NCBI GenBank assembly: GCA_044425705.1
Contig: JAWXVD010000057.1
Span: forward strand, 1-19,768
Reading direction: 5' to 3'
From: JAWXVD01 sp044425705
GTDB lineage: Bacteria; Bacillota; Clostridia; Lachnospirales; Lachnospiraceae
DNA: 19,768 nucleotides
A model generated the notes under the pieces. It was not told the origin of the DNA and made no database searches. It saw nothing but the letters and a program-made list of their open reading frames with translations. Of this stretch, positions 1 through 7,639 are shown piece by piece; position 1 is the first letter of the stretch, and the number at the start of each line of letters is the position of its first letter. The translations under genes and the position numbers were made by a program.

Positions 1-55
1 CGTAGCAGAATGGGTTTGCTATTCTATCACGGGAGAAAAGGTTAAGTAGGGGGAC

Positions 56-137
56 GCCGAGGACGGAAAATACAATACCCCTGCAGACATGCTCATCGCA
101 AATTGTCTGCAGGGGTATTGTATTTTCCGTCCTCGGC
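56..137. repeat. Perfect 34-bp inverted repeat (giant hairpin)
   Basis: The arms at 56-89 and 104-137 are perfect reverse complements over 34 bases, separated by a 14-base loop (90-103). The arms begin GCCGAGGACGG and end CTGCAGACA. The structure lies downstream of pncB, which is transcribed leftward, and has no T-run on either flank, so it does not look like an ordinary intrinsic terminator. The surrounding 1-231 stretch has no convincing reading frame. A looser outer pair, TAAGTAGGG at 43-51 and its complement at 226-234, encloses this hairpin and the next one; the right copy contains the pncB stop codon. It could be a very strong RNA 3' hairpin, a cruciform site or a small palindromic repeat element. 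Confidence 0.9.
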
Positions 138-154
138 TGTTGGTCTATAAAGGA

Positions 155-200
155 TTTTGCTCTTTGGCTCTGATAGAGCCAAAATTGGGGAAGGGCAAAA
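155..200. repeat. Second imperfect hairpin downstream of pncB
   Basis: The core arms TTTGGCTCT (163-171) and AGAGCCAAA (175-183) pair perfectly around a 3-base loop. An outer pair, TTTTGC (155-160) with GCAAAA (195-200), extends it with internal unpaired bases. On the pncB transcript this is the first stable hairpin after the stop codon, so it may terminate pncB or protect its 3' end. The downstream T-tract is poor. Confidence 0.6.
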
Positions 201-231
201 AGCAATTCCGAGGGAAGGTTTTTTACCCTAC

Positions 232-1686
232 TTAGTGGGAGCTCATTTTATCGAGAAGTTGGATTTTGATGTCGTATAGTCTAGCAGATAAATCTACATA
301 TACTTTATGGGGGTTGAATAAGCGGCGTGTTTCGTCCCATAGGGTAGATAATTCTTCTTGGCAGTAAGAGCGGATATCCATAACAGATGGTGATTCATAG
401 ATGCATTTACCATTGAGGAATATGGGAACCATCATTTCGCGTAGGGTGAAGGTACCTGCTTTCATTTTTGTTTTTTTCCATGGTTCTAGTGGGTCGAACA
501 ATAATATGTCTTCGTTTTCACTAAAAGTTTCATCAGCTATACAAATCAAATCGGCTTTTATTTTTCCGCTTTCTTTTTCATAGATACGATAAATGGTTTT
601 ATTTCCAGGATTGGTGACTTTTTCTGAGTTTTCAGATAATTTAATTTTAGGAATAAATTTACCATTATCATCTTTGATAGCGGCTAATTTATACACGCCT
701 CCGAAAGATGGGCAATCTTTTGAGGTGATTAAGTTGGTTCCTACGCCCCAAGAGGTGATGGTAGCACCTTGGGCTTTTAAGCTGTCGATTAAAAATTCGT
801 CTAAGTCGTTAGAGGCTGAGATGATAGCGTTAGGGAAGCCGGCTTCATCTAGCATTTTTCTGGCTTTCTTTGAAATATAGGCAAGATCACCACTGTCAAG
901 ACGGATGCCGTGCATTTGTAGTGGAATACCTACGTCTCTCATTTCTGTAAAGACACGAATGGCATTAGGGATACCGGATTTCAGGGTGTCATAGGTATCT
1001 ACCAATAAAAGGCAAGCAGTAGGATAAAGTTCGGCATAAGTTTTAAAGGCTGTATATTCATCAGGGAAGCTCATAATCCAGCTATGGGCATGAGTGCCTT
1101 TTACAGGAACATCAAATAATTGTCCAGCTAACACGTTACTAGTACCGATACAACCACCAATCATAGCTGCTCTAGCGCCGTAGATACCTGCGTCAGGACC
1201 TTGGGCACGGCGTAGGCCGAATTCCATGATGCCGTCTCCTTTTGCTGCGTAACATACACGTGAGGCCTTTGTAGCAATAAGGCTTTGGTGATTCATAATC
1301 GTTAAAATAGCAGTTTCCACTAATTGTGCTTCCATAATCGGTGCGATTACTTTAATCATAGGTTCTCTAGGGAACATGACGCTTCCTTCTGGAATAGCAT
1401 AAATATCGCCTGAAAAAGCAAATGTTTCTAAATATTCAAGAAAATCAGCATCGAAGATATGTAAGCTGGCGAGATAAGAGATATCCTCTTTTTCAAATTT
1501 TAATTCTTTCACGTAATCGATCACTTGTTGTAATCCTGCTGCGATAGAATAGCCACTATCTAATGGATTATTTCTGAAAAATGCATCAAAAATAACAGTT
1601 TCATTTCTATCCTTATGTTTGAAATATCCTTGCATCATGGTAAGTTCGTAAAGGTCTGTCATGAGCGTTAAATTCTGTCTATCCAT
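232..1686 (-). CDS. pncB: Nicotinate phosphoribosyltransferase
   Basis: This enzyme converts nicotinate and PRPP to nicotinate mononucleotide, using ATP, in the NAD salvage (Preiss-Handler) pathway in the cytoplasm. The 484-residue product has the usual length for Firmicute members. It opens with the family-typical LMTDLYELTM, has the GLRRAQGPDAG segment near residue 156, the KGTHAHSWIMSFPDEY active-site region near residue 195, and LDSGDLAYISKKAR near residue 265, which belongs to the phosphoribosyl-binding barrel. The start ATG at 1686 follows a purine-rich GGAAAGAGAGA. It is transcribed alone from a strong promoter about 90 bases upstream, and the large hairpins at 56-200 lie just beyond its stop. 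Nothing looks truncated. The family assignment is secure. Confidence 0.95.
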   Translation of the reverse strand: MDRQNLTLMTDLYELTMMQGYFKHKDRNETVIFDAFFRNNPLDSGYSIAAGLQQVIDYVKELKFEKEDISYLASLHIFDADFLEYLETFAFSGDIYAIPEGSVMFPREPMIKVIAPIMEAQLVETAILTIMNHQSLIATKASRVCYAAKGDGIMEFGLRRAQGPDAGIYGARAAMIGGCIGTSNVLAGQLFDVPVKGTHAHSWIMSFPDEYTAFKTYAELYPTACLLLVDTYDTLKSGIPNAIRVFTEMRDVGIPLQMHGIRLDSGDLAYISKKARKMLDEAGFPNAIISASNDLDEFLIDSLKAQGATITSWGVGTNLITSKDCPSFGGVYKLAAIKDDNGKFIPKIKLSENSEKVTNPGNKTIYRIYEKESGKIKADLICIADETFSENEDILLFDPLEPWKKTKMKAGTFTLREMMVPIFLNGKCIYESPSVMDIRSYCQEELSTLWDETRRLFNPHKVYVDLSARLYDIKIQLLDKMSSH

Positions 1687-1777
1687 TGTTATTTATCTCT
1701 CTTTCCAAGTTGGAGTCAGTTACCTATGTTAAAGGCGATGGATAACTGCAAATTATATTTATCATAATATGGTTTGT

Positions 1778-1806
1778 ATTGTAGTCTCAATGGGAGCATA
1801 TGTCAA
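1778..1806 (-). promoter_or_regulatory. SigA-type promoter of pncB
   Basis: Read on the minus strand, TTGACA (1806-1801), a 17-base spacer and TACAAT (1783-1778) form a near-consensus housekeeping promoter. Predicted transcription starts near 1771, leaving an untranslated leader of about 85 bases before pncB. No obvious operator dyad was seen in that leader. Confidence 0.8.
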
Positions 1807-1852
1807 TATCTGGTAGAATGAAATTATATGTTGTTATTCACACACAGTGAAA

Positions 1853-2838
1853 TCAAAAATCCGGCTGTATTATATTATTATTTTGCATAATATGCTTGCA
1901 GTTTAGAAACTTTATAGGACAGTCCTTTTGACGTGTATCTACAATATTTTCACTAAAAATTAAATGGGTACAATTTTCTATTTGGATAAATGCTCTACCA
2001 TTAGGCTGTTTATCTATGGTTCTTGTCTTTACATGACTTTCTAGTTCATTATTTACGATATTTCCGTTGATTATTACATTTTTATTGGTTCCCCCAAGGT
2101 ATAAGAAGCTACTGCAACTAGCGGTTCCTTTTGCCTGTTCCCAGTTCTTGACCACATTATGATGGATATTAGTTTCGTGGGCATTTTCAATCACAAAACA
2201 TTTGCTTACGTAAGCAAATCCATTATCGTGTAGCGTAGAAGCGATAGGATTGCCTAATTGTACGGCGGTTTCCAAATCAGCAAAACAATTATCGTGCAGT
2301 GTCATCACTTGTCCTGCTTCATGATAAATAATGCCGTTAACCATTTGTGCAAACCAGCAGTGATGAATGGTGCTCACATCGCTGGTGAGAATATCCAGAC
2401 CTGTAAATAAATCAGTAAAGTAGCAGTATTCTAAATCCACCATTTCTGGTTTGCCACCTTCATTGTTTTTGATGACAATGGCACGTTGACCTTGTGTTTC
2501 TGGATTTTCATATCGTCCTTTCGCGGGATACCATTTTAATTCCCTAAAATTAGGAGAGTCTCCTCTGAAACGGCTGTATCCACATCTGTATTGTTGTACC
2601 CAACAAAATTAATATGAGAAAAGGAAAATTTTGTAGTACCATATGACCAAGGTGTTTCGCCGGAAGGAAAGGCTATATTTCTGCCAGCTGGTTCAAAAAT
2701 GAGTGTGACAGATATATTTTCTATTTGTGATAGCTCATCAAAAATTTGTTGTAGCACAAAAGATATATCGGTAGTACCAGTATTATCTATGGGATAATAA
2801 AAATCACCTTGGTTTGTGATAGCGGTTAGAGTATTCAT
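1853..2838 (-). pseudogene. Pectate-lyase-like right-handed beta-helix protein, frameshifted
   Basis: Two minus-strand reading frames appear to be one gene. The upstream part (2838-2536, 100 residues) has the usual N-terminus of pectate_lyase_3-type helices: an aspartate/threonine-rich start, an amphipathic helix (FVLQQIFDEL) and a VTLIFEPAG strand. The downstream part (ATG at 2443 to 1853, 196 residues) is a ladder of short turns such as IHHNVVKNW, VIINGNIVNN and IFSENIVD, typical of parallel beta-helix rungs. The downstream phase stays open well above 2443, reading RFRGDSPNFRELKWYP into GRYENPETQGQRAIVIKNN, so the phase changes by -1 somewhere in about 2538-2608, as after a one-base deletion. 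No canonical slippery heptamer is visible there. No signal peptide is seen, so secretion is not supported. It could be a recent pseudogene, a sequencing error or, less likely, recoding. The substrate is unknown. Confidence 0.7.
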
Positions 2839-2901
2839 TGATCATTTCCCTTCATACAATATTTTTATATTACAAATCACCTATAAATTGTAACTTTTTT
2901 T

Positions 2902-2930
2902 ATTATAGCAATTCATCAGAAAATTAGCAA
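2902..2930 (-). promoter_or_regulatory. Promoter of the beta-helix gene
   Basis: On the minus strand, TTGCTA (2930-2925), a 17-base spacer and a perfect TATAAT (2907-2902) lie about 65 bases before the ATG at 2838. The promoter looks intact although the coding region is broken. Confidence 0.6.
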
Positions 2931-2975
2931 TTGTTTGATATCCGTACATGATTCTATGCAAATGAATAAAAAGTG

Positions 2976-2984
2976 TGGTACAAT
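2976..2984 (+). promoter_or_regulatory. Extended -10 promoter of alaA
   Basis: TGGTACAAT is an extended -10 (TG-N-TACAAT). No good -35 box stands 17 bases upstream, which is tolerable for extended -10 promoters. Predicted transcription starts near 2991, giving a leader of about 75 bases that carries the repeated motif at 3046-3071. Confidence 0.5.
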
Positions 2985-3045
2985 AGTGAAAAATAAGATT
3001 TTTGAAACAGCTATTTGCGTCGTTGATGGGGAGTAGCTAGACTGA

Positions 3046-3071
3046 GAGAAAGGCATGGTTATTAGTATGAA
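3046..3071 (+). repeat. Leader motif copy A (alaA)
   Basis: GAGAAAGG, two bases, then TGGTTATTAGTATGAA. It matches copies at 5419-5444 and 15020-15045 at most positions. The final ATG of the motif is the alaA start codon. An inner ATG at 3055 sits too close to the purine block to be used well. Confidence 0.7.
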
Positions 3072-4284
3072 AAAATTTGAAAAATCATCGAAATTAGATA
3101 ATGTCTGTTATGATATAAGAGGTGTGGTTATGGATGAAGCCAATGCCATGATTGCCCAAGGGATTGATATATTAAAATTGAATATCGGAAATCCAGCTCC
3201 ATTTCGATTGGATTGTCCTGATGAAATTATACAAGATATGATTTATAATCTACGTGCTTCCGAAGGATATTCAGAATCAAAGGGTATTTTTGGGGCTAGA
3301 AAAGCCATTATGCAGTATTGCCAAGTGAAAGGGATTCCCAATGTAGGGATGGAAGATATTTATACAGGTAACGGCGTCAGTGAGTTAATTACCATGTCTA
3401 TGCAGGGTTTGTTAAACGATGGAGATGAGATTTTAGTACCAGCTCCAGATTATCCATTGTGGACAGCTTCTGTTACTTTGTCTGGTGGAAAGCCAGTGCA
3501 TTATGTCTGCGATGAGCAAGCAGAATGGAATCCAGACATTGAAGATATTAAGAAAAAAATCACGCCAAAAACAAAAGGTATTGTAGTGATAAATCCCAAC
3601 AATCCTACTGGTGCAGTATATCCAAAAGCAATTTTAGAGGAGATCGTAAAAGTAGCCAGAGAACATTCGTTGATTATTTTTGCAGATGAAATTTATGATA
3701 GATTGGTAATGGATGGAATCGAACATGTTTCCATTGCTTCTTTGGCACCAGATTTAATGGTGGTAACATTTAATGGGTTGTCAAAATCTCATAGAGTGGC
3801 AGGTTTTAGAAGTGGTTGGATGTGCTTGAGTGGAGAAAAAACACATTGCAAAGGGTATATTGAAGGATTGAATTTACTTTCTTCTATGAGACTTTGCTCT
3901 AATGTTCCAGCCCAATCTATTATTCAAACAGCTCTTGGAGGCTATCAAAGTGCTAATGAGTTATTGTTGCCTGGAGGGCGAGTATATGAGCAAAGAAATT
4001 ATATTTATGAAGCATTGCGTGATATTCCAGGAATTTCTGTAGTAAAACCTAAGGCAGCATTTTATATATTCCCTAAATTAGATGTGAAGAAGTTTCGCAT
4101 TAAGAGTGATGAGCAATTTGCTTATGATTTGTTAAGAGAAAAGAAAATATTGATTACCCAAGGAACAGGATTTAACTGTAGTAAACCAGACCATTTTAGA
4201 ATCGTGTATTTACCAGATTTGGAAACATTAAAAGTGGCAACCACAAGAATTGCTGATTTCTTAAGTACATATCAACAAAAATAA
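3067..4284 (+). CDS. alaA: Alanine aminotransferase (AlaA-type, PLP-dependent)
   Basis: A fold-type I class I/II aminotransferase that would interconvert pyruvate plus glutamate with alanine plus 2-oxoglutarate in the cytoplasm. The start at 3067 gives 405 residues, which I recall as the length of E. coli AlaA, and the N-terminus MKKFEKSSKLDNVCYDIRG aligns with the E. coli protein from its first residue, so the upstream in-frame ATG (3055) is rejected. Visible motifs are LNIGNPAPF (38-46), PAPDYPLWTA (125-134), INPNNPTGAVY (175-185), FADEIYD (205-211) and FNGLSKSHRVAGFRSGW, whose Lys240 should bind PLP. It is followed by a 108-base spacer and prmA, and is likely transcribed alone. The substrate assignment rests on family resemblance. 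Confidence 0.9.
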   Translation: MKKFEKSSKLDNVCYDIRGVVMDEANAMIAQGIDILKLNIGNPAPFRLDCPDEIIQDMIYNLRASEGYSESKGIFGARKAIMQYCQVKGIPNVGMEDIYTGNGVSELITMSMQGLLNDGDEILVPAPDYPLWTASVTLSGGKPVHYVCDEQAEWNPDIEDIKKKITPKTKGIVVINPNNPTGAVYPKAILEEIVKVAREHSLIIFADEIYDRLVMDGIEHVSIASLAPDLMVVTFNGLSKSHRVAGFRSGWMCLSGEKTHCKGYIEGLNLLSSMRLCSNVPAQSIIQTALGGYQSANELLLPGGRVYEQRNYIYEALRDIPGISVVKPKAAFYIFPKLDVKKFRIKSDEQFAYDLLREKKILITQGTGFNCSKPDHFRIVYLPDLETLKVATTRIADFLSTYQQK

Positions 4285-4337
4285 AGTAAAATACATGATA
4301 TTTCATGGGAATGTAGATACAAATACAGAATTAAAAA

Positions 4338-4365
4338 TTGTTATGTCTATGGAAACATATATCAT
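4338..4365 (+). promoter_or_regulatory. Possible promoter of prmA
   Basis: TTGTTA, a 16-base spacer and TATCAT lie 28 bases before the prmA start. The boxes are imperfect and the region is AT-rich, so this is a weak prediction. The rest of the 4285-4392 spacer holds only a 5-bp dyad (CATGA/TCATG near 4310). Confidence 0.3.
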
Positions 4366-4392
4366 TAGCAAATATAGAAAGGGCTATCAAGC

Positions 4393-5352
4393 ATGAAATG
4401 GACTAGAATTAGAATGAAAACAATCACAGAGGCGGAAGATATTATTATCAGTACGCTTTATGATATTGGATTAGAAGGGGCACAAATTGAAGATAAGGTG
4501 CCACTGACACCATTAGAAAAAGAGCAAATGTTTGTGGATATTTTGCCAGAGACAGAAGATGATGATGGTATTGCTTATTTGAGCTTTTTTATTGAAGAAG
4601 ATTCAGATAAAGATATTCCTTCGCTTTTAAAGCAAATAGAGATAGAGCTAGATGAATTGCGCCAGTTTATGGACATAGGGGAAGGTTCTATTGTAGTGGA
4701 CGAAACAGAGGATATCGATTGGATTAATAATTGGAAACAATATTTTCATCAATTCTATATTGATGATATACTAGTGATTCCTTCATGGGAAGAAACAAAA
4801 GAAGAAGACAAAGATAAAATGATACTTCATATCGATCCAGGAACAGCCTTTGGAACAGGAATGCATGAGACCACACAGCTGTGTATTCGTCAATTAAAGA
4901 AATATATTACAACGGAAACAAATCTCTTAGATGTAGGAACGGGAAGTGGAATCTTAGCTATTTTATCCCTTATGTTTGGAGCGAAAAGTGCAGTAGGAAC
5001 AGATTTGGATCCTTGTGCTATCGAAGCGGTGCGGGAAAATTCGGAAGTAAATGGTATCCGTGGGGAGCAATTTCAATTATTGATAGGAAATATTATCAGT
5101 GATGAAGAGATACAAAAGCAAGTAGGATATGAGTGTTATGATATTGTAGTTGCTAATATTTTGGCAGATGTTTTAATTCCTTTGACGCCAGTGATTATTC
5201 ACCAAATGAAAAAAGGTGGAATTTATATTACATCTGGTATTATTGACGATAAAGAAACCAGTGTAGTAGAAGCAGTGGAAGCAGCAGGTTTAGAGGTTTT
5301 AGAAGTCACATATCAAGGGGAATGGGTTAGTGTAACAGCTCGCAAGAATTAA
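4393..5352 (+). CDS. prmA: Ribosomal protein L11 methyltransferase
   Basis: PrmA trimethylates ribosomal protein L11 using S-adenosylmethionine. The 319-residue product has the family's normal length. It has an N-terminal L11-recognition domain (MKWTRIRMKTITEAED through about residue 110), a linker containing DWINNWKQYFHQFYI (about 109-123), the signature DPGTAFGTGMHETTQLC (about 147-163), the SAM-binding loop LLDVGTGSGILAI (about 178-190), an acidic ribose-binding strand ending VGTDLD, and the catalytic-pocket VVANILADVLIPL (about 252-264). AAAGGGC before the ATG is the ribosome binding site. It is followed at 122 bases by rsmE, and a prmA-rsmE pair is common in Firmicutes. I see no anomaly. 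Confidence 0.95.
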   Translation: MKWTRIRMKTITEAEDIIISTLYDIGLEGAQIEDKVPLTPLEKEQMFVDILPETEDDDGIAYLSFFIEEDSDKDIPSLLKQIEIELDELRQFMDIGEGSIVVDETEDIDWINNWKQYFHQFYIDDILVIPSWEETKEEDKDKMILHIDPGTAFGTGMHETTQLCIRQLKKYITTETNLLDVGTGSGILAILSLMFGAKSAVGTDLDPCAIEAVRENSEVNGIRGEQFQLLIGNIISDEEIQKQVGYECYDIVVANILADVLIPLTPVIIHQMKKGGIYITSGIIDDKETSVVEAVEAAGLEVLEVTYQGEWVSVTARKN

Positions 5353-5371
5353 TAAATGAGCATCTATATGA

Positions 5372-5404
5372 TGTAGTGTGAAAAATGAGATTTTTCACAC
5401 TACA
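5372..5404 (+). repeat. Perfect 15-bp hairpin between prmA and rsmE
   Basis: The arms 5372-5386 and 5390-5404 (TGTAGTGTGAAAAAT and its complement) pair perfectly around a GAG loop. No T-run follows, so termination of prmA would be inefficient. The central part, TGAAAAATGAGATTTTT, closely resembles the alaA leader (2987-3003). It could be an mRNA processing or stabilising element in the prmA-rsmE transcript, or a weak terminator. Confidence 0.75.
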
Positions 5405-5418
5405 ATTTGCCAGACTGT

Positions 5419-5444
5419 GAGAAAGTGATGGTTATTAAGGTGAA
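5419..5444 (+). repeat. Leader motif copy B (rsmE)
   Basis: GAGAAAGTG followed by ATGGTTATTAAGGTGAA, matching the alaA and U32 leader copies. Here the motif's last start-like codon is GTG (5440) and it does not begin rsmE. Instead ATG 5428 opens a 10-codon frame. Confidence 0.7.
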
Positions 5445-5460
5445 ATACTTGGAAATATAG
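5428..5460 (+). other. Possible 10-codon leader ORF before rsmE
   Basis: The ATG at 5428 encodes MVIKVKYLEI and stops at 5458-5460, 13 bases before the rsmE start. It begins within the repeated leader motif. It may simply show that the motif was copied without its gene. A translated leader or translational coupling into rsmE is possible but unproven. Confidence 0.25.
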
Positions 5461-5473
5461 GGTAAGGTGAAAC

Positions 5474-6214
5474 ATGTATCAGTTTTTTGTAGAACAAAAT
5501 CAAATAAGTAATACAGCAGTTAGCGTGATTGGAAATGATGTGAATCATATCAAAAATGTATTAAGAATGAAAATTGGTGAAGAAATTGCTATTAGCAATG
5601 GCATTGATGGGAAAGAATATCATTGTGAAATTGCAGAGATACAAGCAGATGAGATCATCTGCCATATTTTATCGGTAGAAGAGGAGCAATGTGAATTGCC
5701 TGCTAAAATATATTTATTTCAAGGATTACCGAAAGCAGATAAAATGGAATTGATTATACAAAAGGCAGTGGAATTAGGTGTCTACGAAATCATCCCCATG
5801 GCAACGAAACGTGCAGTAGTTAAATTAGATGAAAAGAAAGCAAAATCAAAAATTATCAGATGGCAAGGTATAGCTACGGCAGCAGCGAAACAGAGTAAAC
5901 GACAAATTATTCCTAATATTAGCAATGTAATGACGTTGAAGGAAGCTATTCAATTTTGTGAATCCATGGATGTGAAGTTGATTCCTTATGAATTGGCAAA
6001 AGGTATGGATGAAACCAAGAAATATATCCAAGGAGTAAAAAAAGGACAGTCGGTTGCTGTTTTTATTGGTCCAGAAGGCGGATTTGACGAAATGGAAATT
6101 CAGATGGCTATGGATGCAGGCATTATGCCGATTACTCTAGGAAAAAGGATTCTTCGTACGGAGACAGCTGGATTTACCACGTTAGCATGGCTTATGTATC
6201 AACTAGAAGAATAG
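5474..6214 (+). CDS. rsmE: 16S rRNA m3U1498 methyltransferase
   Basis: RsmE methylates N3 of U1498 in helix 44 of 16S rRNA, using SAM. The 246-residue protein is full length. An N-terminal PUA-like domain (about 1-70, with HIKNVLRMKIGEEIAISNG) precedes a SPOUT domain. SPOUT signatures are FQGLPKADKMELIIQKAVELG (motif near 83-103, in two overlapping parts), IPMATKRAVV, the knot loop FIGPEGGFDEME (about 197-208) and LGKRILRTETA (about 222-232). The ATG at 5474 is preceded by GGTAAGGTG, a usable ribosome binding site. It lies downstream of prmA with a hairpin and repeated leader motif between them. Both act on the ribosome. Confidence 0.95.
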   Translation: MYQFFVEQNQISNTAVSVIGNDVNHIKNVLRMKIGEEIAISNGIDGKEYHCEIAEIQADEIICHILSVEEEQCELPAKIYLFQGLPKADKMELIIQKAVELGVYEIIPMATKRAVVKLDEKKAKSKIIRWQGIATAAAKQSKRQIIPNISNVMTLKEAIQFCESMDVKLIPYELAKGMDETKKYIQGVKKGQSVAVFIGPEGGFDEMEIQMAMDAGIMPITLGKRILRTETAGFTTLAWLMYQLEE

Positions 6215-6391
6215 ATGACAGGTCGCGTATGGACCGTAGAGAGAATCGTGTTGGATTGTACGGCAAAGTCGAGAAAAGTAATAGAATAGTTCTTGATAGG
6301 GGCAAGTTTTCAGTCATATTTATGACAAAATATGAACTTTATCATAATATAAAGATAAAGATGTTTTTATAAAGAGAGAGCGAGAATATCA

Positions 6392-7546
6392 ATGGATGTA
6401 TATTTAGACAATGCGGCTACTAGCCGATGTTTTGATAGTGTGGCAGATGTAATGACAAGGGTTATGTGCGAAGATTATGGGAATCCTTCCAGTATGCATG
6501 TAAAAGGGATGCAAGGAGAACAATATATCCGCTATGCAAAAGAAGTTATTGCAAAAAATTTAAAGGTAAATGAAAAGGAAATTTTCTTCACCTCAGGAGG
6601 TACAGAGTCTGACAATTTAGCTTTGATTGGCACAGCATTAGCCAATAAAAGAATGGGGAATCATATTATTACAACTAGTATCGAGCATCCAGCAGTATTA
6701 CAGACTATGCATTATTTAGAGAGTTTGGGATTTTTGGTAACATATTTACCAGTAGATCATAATGGAATCATTGGGTTATCTGATTTGGAACGAGCCATTA
6801 CCTCAAAAACAATACTAGTATCCATTATGCATACGAATAATGAAATTGGATCTTTGCAGCCTATTATCAAGGCAGGAAATTTGATTAAAAGTAGGAATCC
6901 AAGAATTGTATTCCATGTGGATGGGGTACAAGGATATGGAAAATGCAGAATGCATCCTAAGAAAATGAATGTTGATTTATTATCTGTCAGCGGCCACAAA
7001 ATTCATGGTCCAAAGGGTATTGGGTTTTTATACAAAAATGAAAAGATAAAGATGCATCCTATTATTTTTGGTGGTGGTCAACAAGGAGGCATTCGGTCAG
7101 GAACGGAGAATGTTCCAGCCATTGCAGGGATGACAAAGGCCATTGAAGAGATTTATCATAATTTAGATGGTGATATCGCTAGAATTTATGGAATGAAGGC
7201 ACATTTTATCGCAGGGTTGGCGCAGATTCCTGATGTAAAGGTAAATGGACTACAAGGCTTTGACAGTGCACCCCATGTGGTCAGTGTATCTTTTAGAGGA
7301 ATACGAAGTGAAGTACTTTTACATTCCTTGGAGGATCGAGGCATTTATGTTTCAGCAGGTAGTGCTTGTGCATCCAATAAGCCAGCTATTTCAGCTACGT
7401 TAAAGGCAATTGGTGTAGAAAAAGATTTGTTACAGTCAACAGTACGCTTTAGTTTTTCGATTTTTAATACAATCGAAGAAATAAACTATACTTTGCAAGC
7501 AATGTATGATATAATCCCAATGCTTCGCAAATATACGAGGCAGTAG
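6392..7546 (+). CDS. Cysteine desulfurase (NifS/IscS family), ThiI partner
   Basis: A PLP enzyme that releases sulfur from cysteine as a protein persulfide. The 384 residues carry YLDNAATSR at the N-terminus, TSGGTESDNLAL (68-79), SIEHPAVL with His99, VDGVQ (177-181), SVSGHKIHGPKGIGF with the PLP lysine at 203, and SAGSACASNKP with the sulfur-accepting Cys326. The ATG follows GAGAGAGCGAG. thiI lies 93 bases downstream, the arrangement known from B. subtilis nifZ-thiI, so sulfur donation to ThiI for tRNA 4-thiouridine is the likely main role. General Fe-S supply cannot be excluded. The 177-base gap upstream is AT-rich and contains a dyad (TCATATT/AATATGA, about 6315-6336) but no clear consensus promoter. 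Confidence 0.92.
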   Translation: MDVYLDNAATSRCFDSVADVMTRVMCEDYGNPSSMHVKGMQGEQYIRYAKEVIAKNLKVNEKEIFFTSGGTESDNLALIGTALANKRMGNHIITTSIEHPAVLQTMHYLESLGFLVTYLPVDHNGIIGLSDLERAITSKTILVSIMHTNNEIGSLQPIIKAGNLIKSRNPRIVFHVDGVQGYGKCRMHPKKMNVDLLSVSGHKIHGPKGIGFLYKNEKIKMHPIIFGGGQQGGIRSGTENVPAIAGMTKAIEEIYHNLDGDIARIYGMKAHFIAGLAQIPDVKVNGLQGFDSAPHVVSVSFRGIRSEVLLHSLEDRGIYVSAGSACASNKPAISATLKAIGVEKDLLQSTVRFSFSIFNTIEEINYTLQAMYDIIPMLRKYTRQ

Positions 7547-7573
7547 GGTGAAGAATAGTAGGTTGCTAATAAT

Positions 7574-7603
7574 CCTAGACCAGAATCTGATATTCTGGTC
7601 AGG
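7574..7603 (+). repeat. Hairpin between the cysteine desulfurase gene and thiI
   Basis: GACCAGAAT (7578-7586) and ATTCTGGTC (7592-7600) pair perfectly. An outer CCT (7574-7576) and AGG (7601-7603) extend the stem across a bulged A. Only a weak T-run (TTTCTC) follows. It may tune expression between the two genes by partial termination or by mRNA processing. Confidence 0.65.
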
Positions 7604-7639
7604 TTTCTCAGCAAAAGACGCTTCGAAGTGGAGGAAAAT

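Noticed and set aside
2990..3054. GGGGAGTAG in the alaA leader recalls the manganese-sensing yybP-ykoY riboswitch.
   Set aside because: Only about 65 bases separate the predicted start of transcription from the gene, and the other conserved parts of that riboswitch are missing.
3055..3066. An upstream ATG of alaA giving four extra residues.
   Set aside because: The purine block is one base away from it, and homologues align from the ATG at 3067.
5372..5404. The prmA-rsmE hairpin as a standard intrinsic terminator.
   Set aside because: The stem is followed by ATTTGCCAG rather than a T-run, and much of it is A-U pairs.
6187..6372. A 61-codon plus-strand frame overlapping the end of rsmE.
   Set aside because: It overlaps rsmE in another frame, has no ribosome binding site, and its arginine-rich then AT-rich translation has no protein-like pattern.
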